Positions 33,864 through 45,703 are shown, counted from the stretch's first letter. The stretch: DNA of 64,000 nt from Paralithodes platypus (GCA_032716605.1 CM064480.1:45221400-45285399); one strand, 5' to 3'. Program-made: numbers and translations. The notes: generated by a model not told the origin, from the letters alone.

Positions 33864-34049
33864 GTGTGGGTGTGGTGTGGGGAGCGGTGCCCCCAACATA
33901 TGGTCTCCGGCAGTCCCATGGTGCCAAAGGATTATGAGGGTACTAATTTAAGACATCTGAAGTACTACCTACCTTTCCCCCAACACCAACACGCCAACAC
34001 CAAACCCTCGGCCCCATCACCCCCACCACATCCACCAATCAAGATGTAG
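33864..34049 (+). CDS. candidate last exon (3) of the unrecognised host gene
   Basis: A strong acceptor, TATTTTTGTACAG, ends at 33863. The phase-0 frame (matching the other two candidate exons) runs 61 codons to TAG at 34047-34049. It includes WCGERCPQHMVSG, VPKDYEGTNLRHLKYYLPFP and a His/Pro-rich end. Two cysteines (WCGERC) might pair with the two in exon 2. The shifted frame is open across the Pro-rich part and ends in a very acidic, Asn/Asp-rich tail with TGA at 34109-34111. A one- or two-base slip in the C-rich run, natural or from assembly, may therefore have hidden the real C-terminus. Function not recognised. Confidence 0.42.
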   Translation: MWVWCGERCPQHMVSGSPMVPKDYEGTNLRHLKYYLPFPQHQHANTKPSAPSPPPHPPIKM

Positions 34050-34111
34050 AAGAAAATAATCCTGACATTAATCAGGACAATTATGGTGATGGGGTTGATT
34101 TTGATTATTGA

Positions 34112-35362
34112 ATGTCACGATATTAGGTAATATGCTCATGTAATCTCTGTTTGACTCAAACTCTTGGCAACATTCGATGTTAAATTTCAGTTCAGTTACG
34201 TAGAGTGCATATGCATAACCATTAGGCAGGGATTTTATACTTAATGAAAAAGTGGACTTAATCCAGGAAGCGCAGTAGGCCTTCTAGAAGTATGTCAAAG
34301 ACAAACGTGATAGGCCTCACAGAAGAGAGCCCATAAAAAAAACCCGCCCCAGTACCGGTGAAATGGAAGCAATATGTGATTAGGTGGTATGTCACTTTGC
34401 CACCACCTCCTGCCTTCCCCTAACATGTGTCTTACCACCTCCCTCTCCTCCCCACCACTTTCGCCCTCCACTTCACCTCTCCTCATTTATTCTAACTTTT
34501 CTGTCTAATTTTCCCTTCTTTGCTCTCTCCCTTCCTCCCTCCACCTCCCCCCACCCTCTAACATACGTGGGAGACAGCTGTCTTACACTAGTATCTCGCG
34601 AGACATTGGAGAGGGAGGGTGTATGTCACGCTTTCTCTCACCTCCCTCCAACCTCCCCCATCACATATATAAAGTTTTGACTGGATATTTGCTGTTTCCA
34701 CTATTTTCTGGTCTTCAATATTCACATGTTCATTATACAAGTAAAATATATGCATATAGAGAAGTAATATTGCTTTATATGGTAAATATAATTAATTATG
34801 TCAGAATTGAAGCTGATAAATTTGCACTGGCACCACTTTCAAAAACATAAATGGAGCTCTGCTCGAGTTAATACCTTCTGGTATGTCCTCCAAAATATTT
34901 TACATTATTACATTGCAGTATAAAATATTTTAGTTTCAATGAACATGTTTACATTATGCGTATGCTACAGCATTATATACATAAACAATAATCATAAAAT
35001 ATTCCAAAGTCAATAGTTTTCGCTTAGGCTCGGTTGCTTTATGGCAAGCCAGAAAAGATAGGAGTAAATCAATATGATGAATATTATAATTAGTATGAAG
35101 TTGAACAAAGTAATCATATAATATATTAAATAATTTCATTATTTGATAAAACGTAAGAAATGTATACTGTGAGTGGGAATAAAGATTCAAAGGCTTTGTG
35201 TTGTGTGTGTTCGTATGTGTGTATGCCGCAAAAAGGCCTTGCACGGAATTGGCCGATCATAGCATCCTATGTCTCTGATTGGCTGAGCTCCGAACGTCTG
35301 TGATTGGTCCAGTACCCTACCTGACCAATTAATTTAATTTAATCTTTCAAGCCATTGTCAGC
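34112..35362. other. non-coding stretch after candidate exon 3
   Basis: Would include the 3' UTR if the exon model is right. It contains dispersed-repeat copy 2 near 34330-34590 and AT-rich sequence. An AATAAA at 35179-35184 is the only polyadenylation-like word I noted. Nothing else supported. Confidence 0.4.
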
Positions 35363-35735
35363 GTGGCAACCCTGACCTGTGTGGTTGGCAACGCTGGTTT
35401 CGAGCATCGGGTTAAGCTGCGTAGGGTCTGGTCAGTAGCTGGATGGGTGAACGCTCGGTACCAGCACACCAGATGTTGCCACACATACATGGGGTAGGTG
35501 AAATTTCCTTGGTTTGCCACCAAGGTCCAATCCCTGAGTAGATCCGTCTCACTCAGACGAAAATGAGTACCTGGTTTCGTTGTGGCACAAATTAATCCAG
35601 GGACTTGGTTGGTGGCTTCCTGCTACCACCAAACACAGGATTGCTCATGAGTCATTGGGCTGGCATTCTCTCGTGTTAGCCTTGTCCCACCCAAGGTTAA
35701 GAGATACAACAGGTTGGATCATGGGGTCACTCAAA
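35363..35735 (+). repeat. 5S-rRNA-derived SINE (SINE3-like)
   Basis: The first ~120 bases (35363-35482) follow 5S rRNA: GGTTAAGCTGCGTAGGGTCT parallels its A box, and GGTCAGTAGCTGGATGGGTG then AACGC parallels its intermediate element and C box. The ends GGCAAC/GTTGCC can pair as helix I. A non-5S body follows to about 35735; the right border is approximate. Changes such as GAACGC for GACCGC and the fused body argue against a working 5S gene. Confidence 0.82.
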
Positions 35736-35967
35736 CTCGTACCCGCTCGCGCATGACGTCACTAGGCTGGAAGGGTCGGAGGTCACTCGACTGTTTACCA
35801 TTCATTCTCAAAGGAGCAGCCGAGCCAGCACTATCCTCCGTTTTCTTTACTTCATACCGTGAGCTATAACTACTGTATAATGCCGTGTGAAAGTGCAGCT
35901 CTTCTATTTTAACTGAACAAAATGCCTTTATATTGTCAAGTTGTTGGATGCATTTTGGATGTATTAT

Positions 35968-36014
35968 TTATATATATATATATATATACGGTATATATAA
36001 ATATATGATATATA

Positions 36015-36096
<82 letters not shown>

Positions 36097-36098
36097 AG
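35968..36098. repeat. (AT)n microsatellite
   Basis: Long AT tract with two GGTATATA/CTGTATAT interruptions, ending in (TG)4. Confidence 0.97.
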
Positions 36099-37321
36099 TA
36101 TATAAGGCTATGAACCGTAAAACCGTGTAACTTCGGAAATTTTTCGAGGTTTTTTAACGATATCTCCTGACTGTAAACACATTATAGAGATATAACTAGG
36201 TCAAGTGATGTGTGGTGATAATGCGCGGTAATCCAGGAAACCTCCTAAAATTACCCCCCATAATAAGAGAGATATCCTTATCCTAAATGGTGTCCGAAGT
36301 CATCTTGACAAGTGGCTAACTACGGACATGTATGGATAACTTCGGACATACAGTGATTTCTTATGGAAAATGATTGCCAAGAAAGCTGGGATAGCTTCGG
36401 ATAAGCGGAGGGGAACTTCGGACGTACTATTGTGGACATAAGTCCTGATACACCTGCCCAGCAGGGAATCGCGAATTGTGTTGGTAACATTGATACACCC
36501 TCCGCCCCCACTCCTTCCCCTCTCTACTACCCCCTCTCAGCCAAACCCTCCCTTCCTCTTTCTTTCCTGTTTCACGTCTGTAAGCCCCTCCCCCTGGATT
36601 GTTTCACCACTGTGACTATAACCAGGGACATGACTATAACCATAGGATGATAAATATCACGATAAGCTCTCTCTCCTTCATTTCTCTCATTTCTCGCTCT
36701 ATCATCGTATCTATGTATTTTTATGCATGCTTTCCAAATCTTCCTAAAATGAAATAACATATCGTTAAAATAGCAATAATTGGTTACATAGCTCATGTTC
36801 ATATTTGCCAATTATTATAAACCTAGCTCAATATAAGGCGTTATGATCCATTCGATTATGCAAGCATATTAACGATATAATGTTATCTAAGTCAGATACA
36901 ATTGAGACTTTAATATACTTTTACATTCTCATAGTTCAATTAAGTTATGATTAATTAAGCCCATATATCCCAATATCTGGAGTAGGCATGTATTTATGTG
37001 TTCTACTGTATAAATGCAATACTATTAAAAAAATCATTGACCCACTCATAAAATGGGTACCTTGATTCAATGCATTGAATATTAAAAGTTAAAAATATAT
37101 GGTTACGTATGTATTCTCAATACAATATTCGCCTGTCAACCCACCTCCCCCTTAACTACGGTAGCTCACACTAATCTATTCATATTTCGTAACTAGTCAA
37201 CGCAAACACACGGCCACACACATTAATGTAACATTACATTACACAAACTTGCATGTTATTTTCTTACTTGAGGAGATTTGGCGTCTTTCAACTGCCTCAG
37301 CGAGCGCTGCTTCCTCCGAGA
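36099..37321. other. non-coding stretch with repeated TTCGGA words
   Basis: Between 36128 and 36430, AACTTCGGA-type words occur several times (36130, 36350, 36392, 36415) with the reverse TCCGAAGT at 36293. This looks like decayed repeat structure. No gene is seen in the rest. Confidence 0.4.
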
Positions 37322-37420
37322 TTAACCCCTTCCGTACCAGGGTTCCGTGTATTATTTATTTAGCTATATTTAAGCAATTGTATGCAGCTAATGACGGATC
37401 TGTGGTATAAGAAGGGTTAA
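37322..37420. mobile_element. very short TTAA-flanked MITE (99 bp)
   Basis: Left TTAACCCCTTCCGTACCA; the right end, reversed, TTAACCCTTCTTATACCA. The ends match over about 18 bases with small changes, with TTAA on both sides and only ~60 bases between them. Confidence 0.62.
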
Positions 37421-38815
37421 TTGAGATGGTATAAAAACGTTTAACTGTTAAACTTCCTTCTTTTACTGAATAATAATGCTAATAAATAACTATACTCCAT
37501 TCACTGGAGAGGGTGAGATTAAATTGTTGGGAGAGTCCACCTGTAAGTGGTGAAGGAAGTGCTACAGTTCTCCCTCCTTCCGAATGGATAGATGGACCCA
37601 CGAGAGTGGGTCTGGTTCTTCTTGTCCCTTCGATTAACATAAACAAATACAGAAGTGCAGTTCAGTCAAATATATTTTTGGATTGCATGTATGTAAATTT
37701 ACACCAAATTAATTTCGACTCTGTTTCATCATAACGTTGAGGCAAAATGCCAATATATGGTATGAAATTTGGGTAGGCTATGTTAAATGTGGCAGTTGAC
37801 ACGAATTAGTAAGTCGAAAATAAGGCGGTAGAAATTTGTAAGACAAAACGGACCATAATTCCTTAAACATGAAAAATTTGTAGAACTAATATTTCTATAT
37901 CTATATTAATCACGTGTGAAGTGGCTTAAGGGATATCGTTCCACTGCAGGTGAATTTATATATCATAGAGCAGAGGACCTTCGTGAATCTTAGCTAGGCC
38001 ATAAATAGAGACATTTTAGTAGCCCTTTTGGTACCGAGGACATTTTATATATATTTCACTATGGCTATATTCAGACTATTATATGTAGATAAGAAAGGGG
38101 CTTTGGTAGCTATGGTGTTATTTGCGATAGTATGTAGCATTTCAAATAGTAGACACCCTTCTTTAGCTTAATACAATCGTCTAGTATTTGCCAGAATAGT
38201 ATTATGATGAAAACAATATCACGGGTACTGAATGAGTTAAACCTCTTAATCGTAGCGTTAATTGGATGGGGAGATTCCTGCCCATACCATTATAATAAAA
38301 CACCAACCAAGGAGACTAATACAAAAAACCAACAACCTAATGATTCATGAAGTAGGATATAAATGTAATGGATAAGGAATCTTGTAAATACTGAAACAGT
38401 GGGAATTCACCTAATGTAAAGAAGATTATTGTTGTCCCTTTATTACTTTAAATATGTAATGTCCAATTATTTAATAGGTGTTTCAACAAAATTGCTATTG
38501 GGTCAAACAGATCATAAAATAAAACATTGAATTATTAGGCCTATTTATTTTAATGATAATACAATTAGGCTGTCCTCCAAAGAGATTAGGTGTACACTGG
38601 AGTGGTAGAGGTATTGTTAAACACGCAGCGGAAATGCTTTGCGTTGTTTGATTATCGTCTTGTCCAACAATAAGAGTACCGGTAAAAGTGTTTGGTTTCC
38701 TATGCAACACGTCATTAAACTGAGAGCACTATTGATATAGCCTTATTTATATACGGTGGCATTTATTTTTACATTTTTTTTTGTCCTAAATATTATTATA
38801 TTGATTTTGTTTGTA
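37421..38815. other. non-coding stretch
   Basis: AT-rich, unique-looking. Short open frames here have no recognisable features. No repeat family identified. Confidence 0.5.
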
Positions 38816-39063
38816 GCGGCTCGCTTGGTGTAGTGACTAGCGTCTCGGACTTCCACCCAGAAGGCCCGGGTTCGCGCCCACGCTCGGCGCATTAAAGATT
38901 TTTCACAAGCACGGAGTCGTTACCATCCCTCATGAGCAAAGGGATGGGGTAGTAGTACAGGACCCCAATGGAAATACGCCTAATCGGCCTTATTGAGCTA
39001 TCCTTAGCTAGCTTAGCATGCGCTAGCTTTAAGAACTATTATTATTATTATTATTATTATTAT
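38816..39063 (+). repeat. tRNA-derived SINE (second type), copy 1
   Basis: Head GCGGCTCGCTTGGTGTAGTG has an A-box-like core, and GGGTTCGCGCCC is the B box. A conserved body (GAGTCGTTACCATCCCTCATG, AGCTTAGCATGCGCTAGC) and an (ATT)n tail follow. Copies at 44996 and 53354 are nearly identical, so the family is young. Confidence 0.9.
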
Positions 39064-39504
39064 AGCTATTAGCTGTATACACCATCAATTTGCTGAATAT
39101 ATTTTTCAATCTAATATTACTCAATTTCATGCTGTGAAAAGTAAATGCGAGGTTTGGTTACATATTATGAATTACCGGTACCATTTTCTTTCTTCCACGT
39201 GCAATTAATTGATATAGATAGATATATACAATGTTCACGTGTTCGTATATAGCTTATATGTGAAGTGTCCATGTAGGGCCGAACCTGTTGTATACCAAGA
39301 TAAACAAATAATCAGAAAAATAAAATAAAAAATAAAATAATTGTATGAAATATATAAAATCACTTCTTCGCTCTGGGCTTTATTTACGGTACTTAAGAGA
39401 GAGAGAAAACAAACACGTTTTAGAGAGTCCTAAGCTGAAGTGTTTGTTGTGGTTTCACCATATACTAAATTCCCCAGGCAGTTTGTTTCAAAATTGATTA
39501 TTAC
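39064..39504. other. non-coding flank left of element E
   Basis: AT-rich. It ends with the target-duplication bases ATTAC at 39500-39504. No gene is seen. Confidence 0.55.
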
Positions 39505-42410
39505 TAAAATGCCCCAGAACAAGAAGCCCACCACAGAAGCCACGAGCGAACACCACACAGAAACACCCGGAAGAAAGGTCCACAGAACGAAAGGACCAGC
39601 TGACCGAGCCAGCCATTTCAGACAGGCCCAAGCCCGCAGGGCTAAACAGCTCCAGGCCGCACCCATTTACCTTTTCTAAACTGACCATTTTCCACACCTC
39701 ACGTACACTAACCCCCTCGTGTCCTACACTCCTGCAATCCTTAGTTTAAGTATTAATATTAACATTCCCTAACATCTTGTCTTGCCAGACTAAGCTTCTG
39801 AAGACCCATCGCCCCATAAATCTATGTATTCAATCCTTAGGTTAAGTATTTTTATCCGCCATTGTGTTCACCTTTTTCCATTTACTGTTCCACAATTGTC
39901 ATACGTCTTCCCCTTGCCTCCTTCGTATCCACAGTCCACACTACGCCAATTTACTTCGTGTCATACACCTCTTACCCCAACCAGAGATTGTATAAGATAA
40001 CCTGGTTCCCAGTATCTGTCAATAGTACCCCGAAACAATAACTAAGTACCCCTACGAACTGCCGCTGTTGTTGGTATATTTATATCTCATAGAAAACGCA
40101 GTTCCCAGGGCCAACTAATAGTATCCATAACCCCTCGGACTGATCACATTACTCTATCTTTTCCTGACTCATATACCACCCCATAGTTGCATTCCCCGGT
40201 AGCATTTGGCTAACGTATTCTACTGCCTTTTTCAAACTTCCATATCAACTGCAGCCTAATGCCACCCCCACGCCCAGAGACCTTAGGGTCAAATTCCCCT
40301 ATAGCCCCCCTGCACTCCCCCCTTCTCATTATAAGACCCCGCACTTCTCTACTCTTGTCCGACCTAGCCTCTCTCATACCTCTTGAAGATCCTTGAATTG
40401 TCCGTTGCTAATGCTCTCCAACCTTTTATATATATACTCCTATCCAGCCTACCTTCACTTAGTAGGCCAGAACAACATTAGAACTTTACTAGCCCCTTAC
40501 ATGCCATCTATTCTCTTACAACCCATTCACAACCCTGCACCCAATGGTCGTCGGTGCGAGGCTAGCCGCCTCACCAGTAACTAACTTCTATTGCCATACT
40601 TCCAGATAAATGTGGCAGAGTTAGCAACCCAGTCTCCACCACATCCAGCAAACCCTACAATTAACAACCAGCCGAGTAAAACCAGCTAGCCAAGGCACCT
40701 TCGGTTTTGGTATTAAGGACACCCACATCTGTCTCATACACAGAGGGTTATTACGAACACTGGTGATATGGCAAGCCCCTAGCCACAGCCGCCGGACGAC
40801 TATCACAGAGAGAGGGCGCCCAGCTCCCCCTTTATACCCACCCGAGGAGGGAGACCCCCCACCCCTGCGGAGGTATATCTGGCCCCTGTTTTGACTTCCG
40901 AGTCATTGCCAGGTAGCACAGGAATTCTTCCTATCAATGAACTAACCATGCATGACTAACACCTTCACTAACCTCTATTTACTCACAATAAACCATTTAC
41001 CTTTCTTGCATGCTCTGATCACTAAATTAGCACCTCCGCTATACCATAGAATGAAGATTGCACACTCTAAGAGAGACGCTCCTATCACAGCTGTCCCCAT
41101 CCTCCTCGCAAAGTAGATCCAGTCTCCCTCCCCTAAATACTTCCAGTATAGCCAAAATAGTACCTCTTACTAAGGCTCAGTTATATGAAAATATACAGGC
41201 TTCCTATAGCCCTGTGCCACAACAGTAAATACCATCTTACCTAGTCCCCATATCTATTGAGAGCTCAAATAAGTCCATAAGACTCGAGATCCCTACTGTC
41301 TACAGGGTCCAGAACCGAGCCTATAAATCTAGCTCCCGCCCCCAGTCAAATCAGTTGAAAGCTAGACACCAACCAGTGGTCACTACCCTGCAGTTTACCT
41401 CTAGCTCTGCCCTCGTGTTGTTCCGGAGTGAGATTCCAGATCCGGCAGACTCCATGGCAGAGAAGACTGATAGAAGCATCTGTCCATGTACAAGTCCTAA
41501 CGTGCACCTTATAACCTTCACACAAATTCGTGGGTATATAAGTGTGTAGCCAGCAACGATCGTCAAGAGATCCGACTTGAGAACTTCCTACATTTTGGAC
41601 CATCTGGACGGCCGAGAAACCAGTCGTTAGCCCCCAACATCACCGGAAGCAAGATAACCAGGACCAGATCTACCAATACTATTCAAGATTCATGTTGCTA
41701 GTACTAAGTGTTATAGACTAGCTTGATACTCGCTTATTAACTTTCTATAAAGTGGCTAAAACCTTGCACAGTGTAATTCATATTTAACCATTCCATTTGG
41801 GACGTACTAAGCGATCAGTGCTCTTTAATTAACAGGCGACCTTGACTCTCGTAATTACCTTATTCAGATATTAAAACTCTAGTGATATCTAACGTTCGCC
41901 CACTGACTTGTGTTCTACGTATTTCTGCCATAAGAATATAAAACTTAGATCAGTACCCCCATGAGGTTACTAGAGATTCCGTGTTCTACAATATACGCGT
42001 GTCTAACCCTAACTGTGAGCTTCTACTTGGGCACGCGACCAGCCAGCAAGAGGTCAAATCAGTGACATTGAATTATACGAATATATTGAGGTCTTCCAGT
42101 AAAATAAAAACTTGCTAATTAAACCCGTGATCAGAAGAATATACTTGAACGTTGGAAGTGGGAGACTAGGCTCCATCCAGATCCGCTAATGCTAGCAGTT
42201 CCCTTCTATTATTTGTTTTGTGCGAGAATTACTATCTTTCTATACTCTTTATTTATTTACGTCAATAAACGTGAACTTGTGTCGTGTTACCGTGTGTTTA
42301 TTTTGTGTTCTCTATTCCTCATACCTTGTATTGTGCATGCAGCCTTATATACCCAGTCATTCAGAACTCACATTACCCAAGTTAAACCTGTAGAAAAACA
42401 GGGCATAACA
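39505..42410 (+). repeat. element E 5' LTR
   Basis: 2906 bp, ending AGGGCATAACA. Judged by the target duplication, the LTR starts TAAAATGCCCC, not with TG. Compared with the 3' LTR it lacks about 276 bases (equivalent to 50243-50515). The joint is ACTCCT/GCAATCC near 39739. Confidence 0.85.
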
Positions 42411-42428
42411 TTGGCGGCAGCGGTGGTT
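42411..42428 (+). other. element E primer-binding site
   Basis: TTGGCGGCAGCGGTGGTT directly after the 5' LTR. TGG near the start fits a tRNA CCA end. The tRNA species is not identified. Confidence 0.6.
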
Positions 42429-42491
42429 CTTGATTCGGATAAAAGGTTGCATTACATTGCAAGTTTGGAACAGCTAGAACACGAGAACATC

Positions 42492-43424
42492 ATGGCGCAA
42501 CCTACTCGCAATTCCATCCCAAATTATGATGAAACAAATTATGGGATCGAAATATTCATGGACATAGTGAAACCCGTACTTGACATGACTTATACCACGG
42601 ACGCACAAAAAATAGCCGTAACATTAATACACCTGGGAAAAGCCGTTTCCCTGGTTGCCCATCAAATGCACCCTGATCTCACCTGGAACGAATTTGGCAC
42701 AATAGTGATAGAAGCCATTAAGCCTTCGTTGGGCGCTTTCGTGGCCCACACCCGTATCCTAGACACGAAATTCGAAGGCGATCTAGATGCCACAGTGAGT
42801 AAGCTTGCCCAACACATAAAAAATTCTTTCCCCACGTTGACCAAAATCCAACAAGAACAGCAAATTCTGGTCAACCTTGTGTCGATATTGCCCTCAGCAG
42901 TAAAAGACCATTTCCGGGTGCACGATTTCGTCGGATACAAAAAAGACCTCATCACGATCCGACGTATTTTGGCCGTGCGCACAGAAGCACCCACCCAAAT
43001 CGCTGCAATCAAGAGGTTTCCCACGCACCCACAGCAAACCAACCACCAAAACCCCAAGAATGCCTACCCAGCCTCATCTTTCAACAACAGACCCACCTAC
43101 CCTTCCGGCAAGCCCCAACCCAGTAGACCCCGGTTCCAACCGTCCCAGCCACGCAGAATCTTCAACCGGAACAGCAACTACAACACCTACCAAAGTAAAA
43201 TCCCTACCTTAGTCATTATCAACCCCTATGATTTCCCTGCCTGTAATGCTCAGTGTGCCCTCCACCAAATTCGTGACTCTGCCAAACCTCGCCCCTCTAC
43301 TCCTCGCATTTCTGTAAATGAAGAGGAGTGGGGACAAGAGGAAGAAATTGCCCCCCATACCATGACCTCAGACGATACCGAGGAAACCCTGGAAGAGGTA
43401 GATACCGACCCCCAGGATTTTTAA
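42492..43424 (+). CDS. gag: element E Gag
   Basis: 310 codons from ATG at 42492 (MAQPTRNS), chosen because the open frame upstream runs back through the primer site into the LTR. The N-terminal two-thirds is helical and capsid-like (HLGKAVSLVAHQMHPDLTW, LVNLVSILPSAVKDHFRVHDF). The C-terminal third is basic and Pro/Asn/Gln-rich (NNRPTYPSGKPQPSRPRFQP), with PACNAQCALH but no classical CCHC knuckle. It ends in an acidic tail. The protease frame overlaps its end in the -1 register, implying frameshifted Pol expression. Confidence 0.85.
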   Translation: MAQPTRNSIPNYDETNYGIEIFMDIVKPVLDMTYTTDAQKIAVTLIHLGKAVSLVAHQMHPDLTWNEFGTIVIEAIKPSLGAFVAHTRILDTKFEGDLDATVSKLAQHIKNSFPTLTKIQQEQQILVNLVSILPSAVKDHFRVHDFVGYKKDLITIRRILAVRTEAPTQIAAIKRFPTHPQQTNHQNPKNAYPASSFNNRPTYPSGKPQPSRPRFQPSQPRRIFNRNSNYNTYQSKIPTLVIINPYDFPACNAQCALHQIRDSAKPRPSTPRISVNEEEWGQEEEIAPHTMTSDDTEETLEEVDTDPQDF

Positions 43425-43820
43425 AGTATCCCCCGCCCACGATGGGCTCGGCGGGGGACGCCATAACTAGTCGCACTGCCCCCATTTATTACATGGCCAA
43501 AATCAAGGACATTCCTGTCCGCTTGCTAATCGACACGGGAGCTGCCAAGTCATGTTTGTTCAAATCTTACTATGAAAACATCCCCGACGATTTGGCCCTT
43601 TGTTAAACACCAAAACAGAACTCATCTCAGCTGCTGATACTTACTTAAATCTCCTAGGAGACACTTTACCCCTATCAGTAACTACTCCTGACCCCAATGC
43701 TCGTTGGTATCACACATTTACAGTATTTTCCTCCAACTGTAAACATTATGATGGTTTCCTTGGACTTTACCTCCTTCAAAAACTCCGGGCCCAGATTGCC
43801 TGCGGCCAAAGGCTGATCTC
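43328..43820 (+). pseudogene. pol: element E aspartic protease
   Basis: The first part (43328-43606) overlaps Gag in the -1 frame and contains LLIDTGAAKSCLF, the retropepsin active site. After a stop (TAA 43604-43606) the second half resumes in another frame (LISAADTYLNLLGDTLPLS, YDGFLGLYLLQKL), which includes the usual second-half hydrophobic motif. One indel near 43600 explains the break. Confidence 0.78.
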
Positions 43821-44995
43821 ATTCAAAAACAAATTCCAGCCCAAAGCCTCTGACAAACCAATCACGCAGAAACCCATTCCCAAAAAGAAAAAACAACCCC
43901 CCCCCCCTCAACAAACCCTGATTCAGGGTTACCAAGTTGCAGCTAGCACTAAGGTGACTCCTAAAACCTCCCCTTGCCCCGAGATCTCTCAAAACCTCAC
44001 TCAATTCAGTAAAAAAATGCCTCAACAAACGAAAGAAGACAAGTCCAAGCAACTCCCTCTCGGTAATCCCCTCAATTCTCGTAACTCTGTCCAGAATAAA
44101 TCCTCCCATGTTTTCAGGACAGACTCTGATATATGTAACCATAATTATATCCAATGTTTATGTACACATGTTTCCAGAGAAAATGCCGACCGATGTACCC
44201 AACAATGTTTCCCCCATGCCCCCAGAAATGTTAACAACCCCAAATCAATACACCAGTCCTACACCAATAACCCATGTTCTACACCTCACTTTTTCCCCAC
44301 CAACCCTCCGCAGTCCCCCCAGCAAATCCCATTTTCTAACTCGCTCACCTCGCACCCCTCTGAACCGCCCGCACGCGTCGTTAATCCCCCCCTCACGCGT
44401 GCCGACCGAGGGACACAACCATGTTCCCACCATGCCCCCAGAAATGCCCAGCTATTCCACCACCCCCCCAATCCCCCTTGTGACAGTTTTTCGTCAGTAG
44501 CTCCCTTCCACCCCCACACAATTCACACCCCTAGAAAACTTCACAACCCCACACTTGACTCGCCCTCTCATGACAAACATAACCTCCAAAACCACATGAA
44601 CGCCAAACAAACCGTTACTGCCACCGACAACGCTCCCCCCACCAACCCTCCGCAGTCCCCCCAACAAATCCCGTTTTCTAGCCCCCTCACACCGCGCCCC
44701 ATTGATCCTCTCACACGCGCCGTTAATCCCCCCCTCACGCGTGACCCCCACCAAAGTGACCTTGCCCCCCTTATAAGTACCAAGCACCTGCTCGCCAGTC
44801 AATCCCCCACCATCATTAGCCCAGCGGTAGTTCAGGATAAATGCCAAATTCCCCCCCACCATCAAAAATGAGTGAACCTGCGGCCCATACCCCAAACTCA
44901 CATGGTATTTTCCCCCACTAACACATCCCCCAACCCCCATCGTTGCCTCTTACAACCCGCCATCATTCCCGCTCGTATCAACCAAGCGGCTCGCT
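43821..44995 (+). pseudogene. pol: element E proline/histidine-rich protease-RT linker
   Basis: The open frame 43600-44871 continues through about 350 residues rich in Pro, His, Asn and Ser. A segment around TNPPQSPQQIPFS (44297-44405) is repeated at 44640-44750. A second motif (CSHHAPRN-like) is repeated at ~44188 and ~44402, so the linker grew by internal duplication. After TGA at 44869-44871 the same frame continues up to the SINE. No catalytic motif. Ty3/Gypsy elements normally have only a short spacer here. Confidence 0.65.
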
Positions 44996-45229
44996 TGGTG
45001 TAGTGACTAGCGTCTCGGACTACCACCCAGAAGGCCCGGGTTCGCGCCCACGCTCGGCGCATTAAAGGTTTTTTCACAAGCACTGAGTCGTTACCATCCC
45101 TCATGAGCAAAGGGATGGGGTAATAGTACAGGACCCCAATGGAAATACGTCTAATCGGCCTTATTGAGCTATCCTTAGCTAGCTTAGCATGCGCTAGCTT
45201 TAAAAACTATTATTATTATTATTATTATT
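44996..45229 (+). repeat. tRNA-derived SINE (second type), copy 2, inside element E pol
   Basis: Nearly identical to the copies at 38816 and 53354, with B box GGGTTCGCGCCC and an (ATT)n tail. It splits the pre-RT spacer of element E: LLQPAIIPARINQ lies before it and [16 protein letters not shown] after it. AACCA words on both sides may be a short target duplication. Confidence 0.9.
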
Positions 45230-45703
45230 GTAACCACATTCTCGTAGCAAATATCTCCGAGGAACCCCTGACATTACCGAAAGGTCTCATTATAGGAGAC
45301 CTCGAAACTTTCGATGACCTCCCCATACATTGTAACGACACCCCTACCAGCCTCCAATTGCCCCCTCTTCCTGAGACACTATCTGACCACCAAAAGAACG
45401 GCATGTACGACCTACTGCTGGAATTCAGTGACGTCTTTGCCCAACAACCCACCGAAATCGGACAGACGGATGTAGAACAACACATCATTAACACCACAGG
45501 CCCCCCCATACGACAACCATCCCGTAGAAAGAACCCCATACAACGTCAGGAAGAGGAACGCCAAGTCCAGGAAATGTTAGAGGCCGGGATTGCCACCCCG
45601 TCCATTAGCCCCTGGTCTTCCCCTGTTGTCTTAGTCAAAAAGAAAGATGGGACAACCCGTTTTTGCGTCGATTACAGGAGGTTAAATGACATAACCATTA
45701 AAG
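45230..45703 (+). pseudogene. pol: element E reverse transcriptase, N-terminal part
   Basis: Open from the SINE tail to the second insertion: [44 protein letters not shown], and the first RT block [20 protein letters not shown] with VDYRRLND. It is cut directly after this block by the insertion at 45704; the rest resumes at 46218. Confidence 0.85.

Noticed and set aside
35363..35482. Functional 5S rRNA gene
   Set aside because: Changes in the C box and fusion to a SINE body.
42189..42491. N-terminal extension of element E Gag with a hydrophobic leader
   Set aside because: Lies in the LTR and primer site; the same sequence in the 3' LTR leads nowhere, so it is an accidental open frame.
44494..44940. 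148-codon minus-strand Gly-rich frame
   Set aside because: Antisense of the Pro/His-rich linker of element E.
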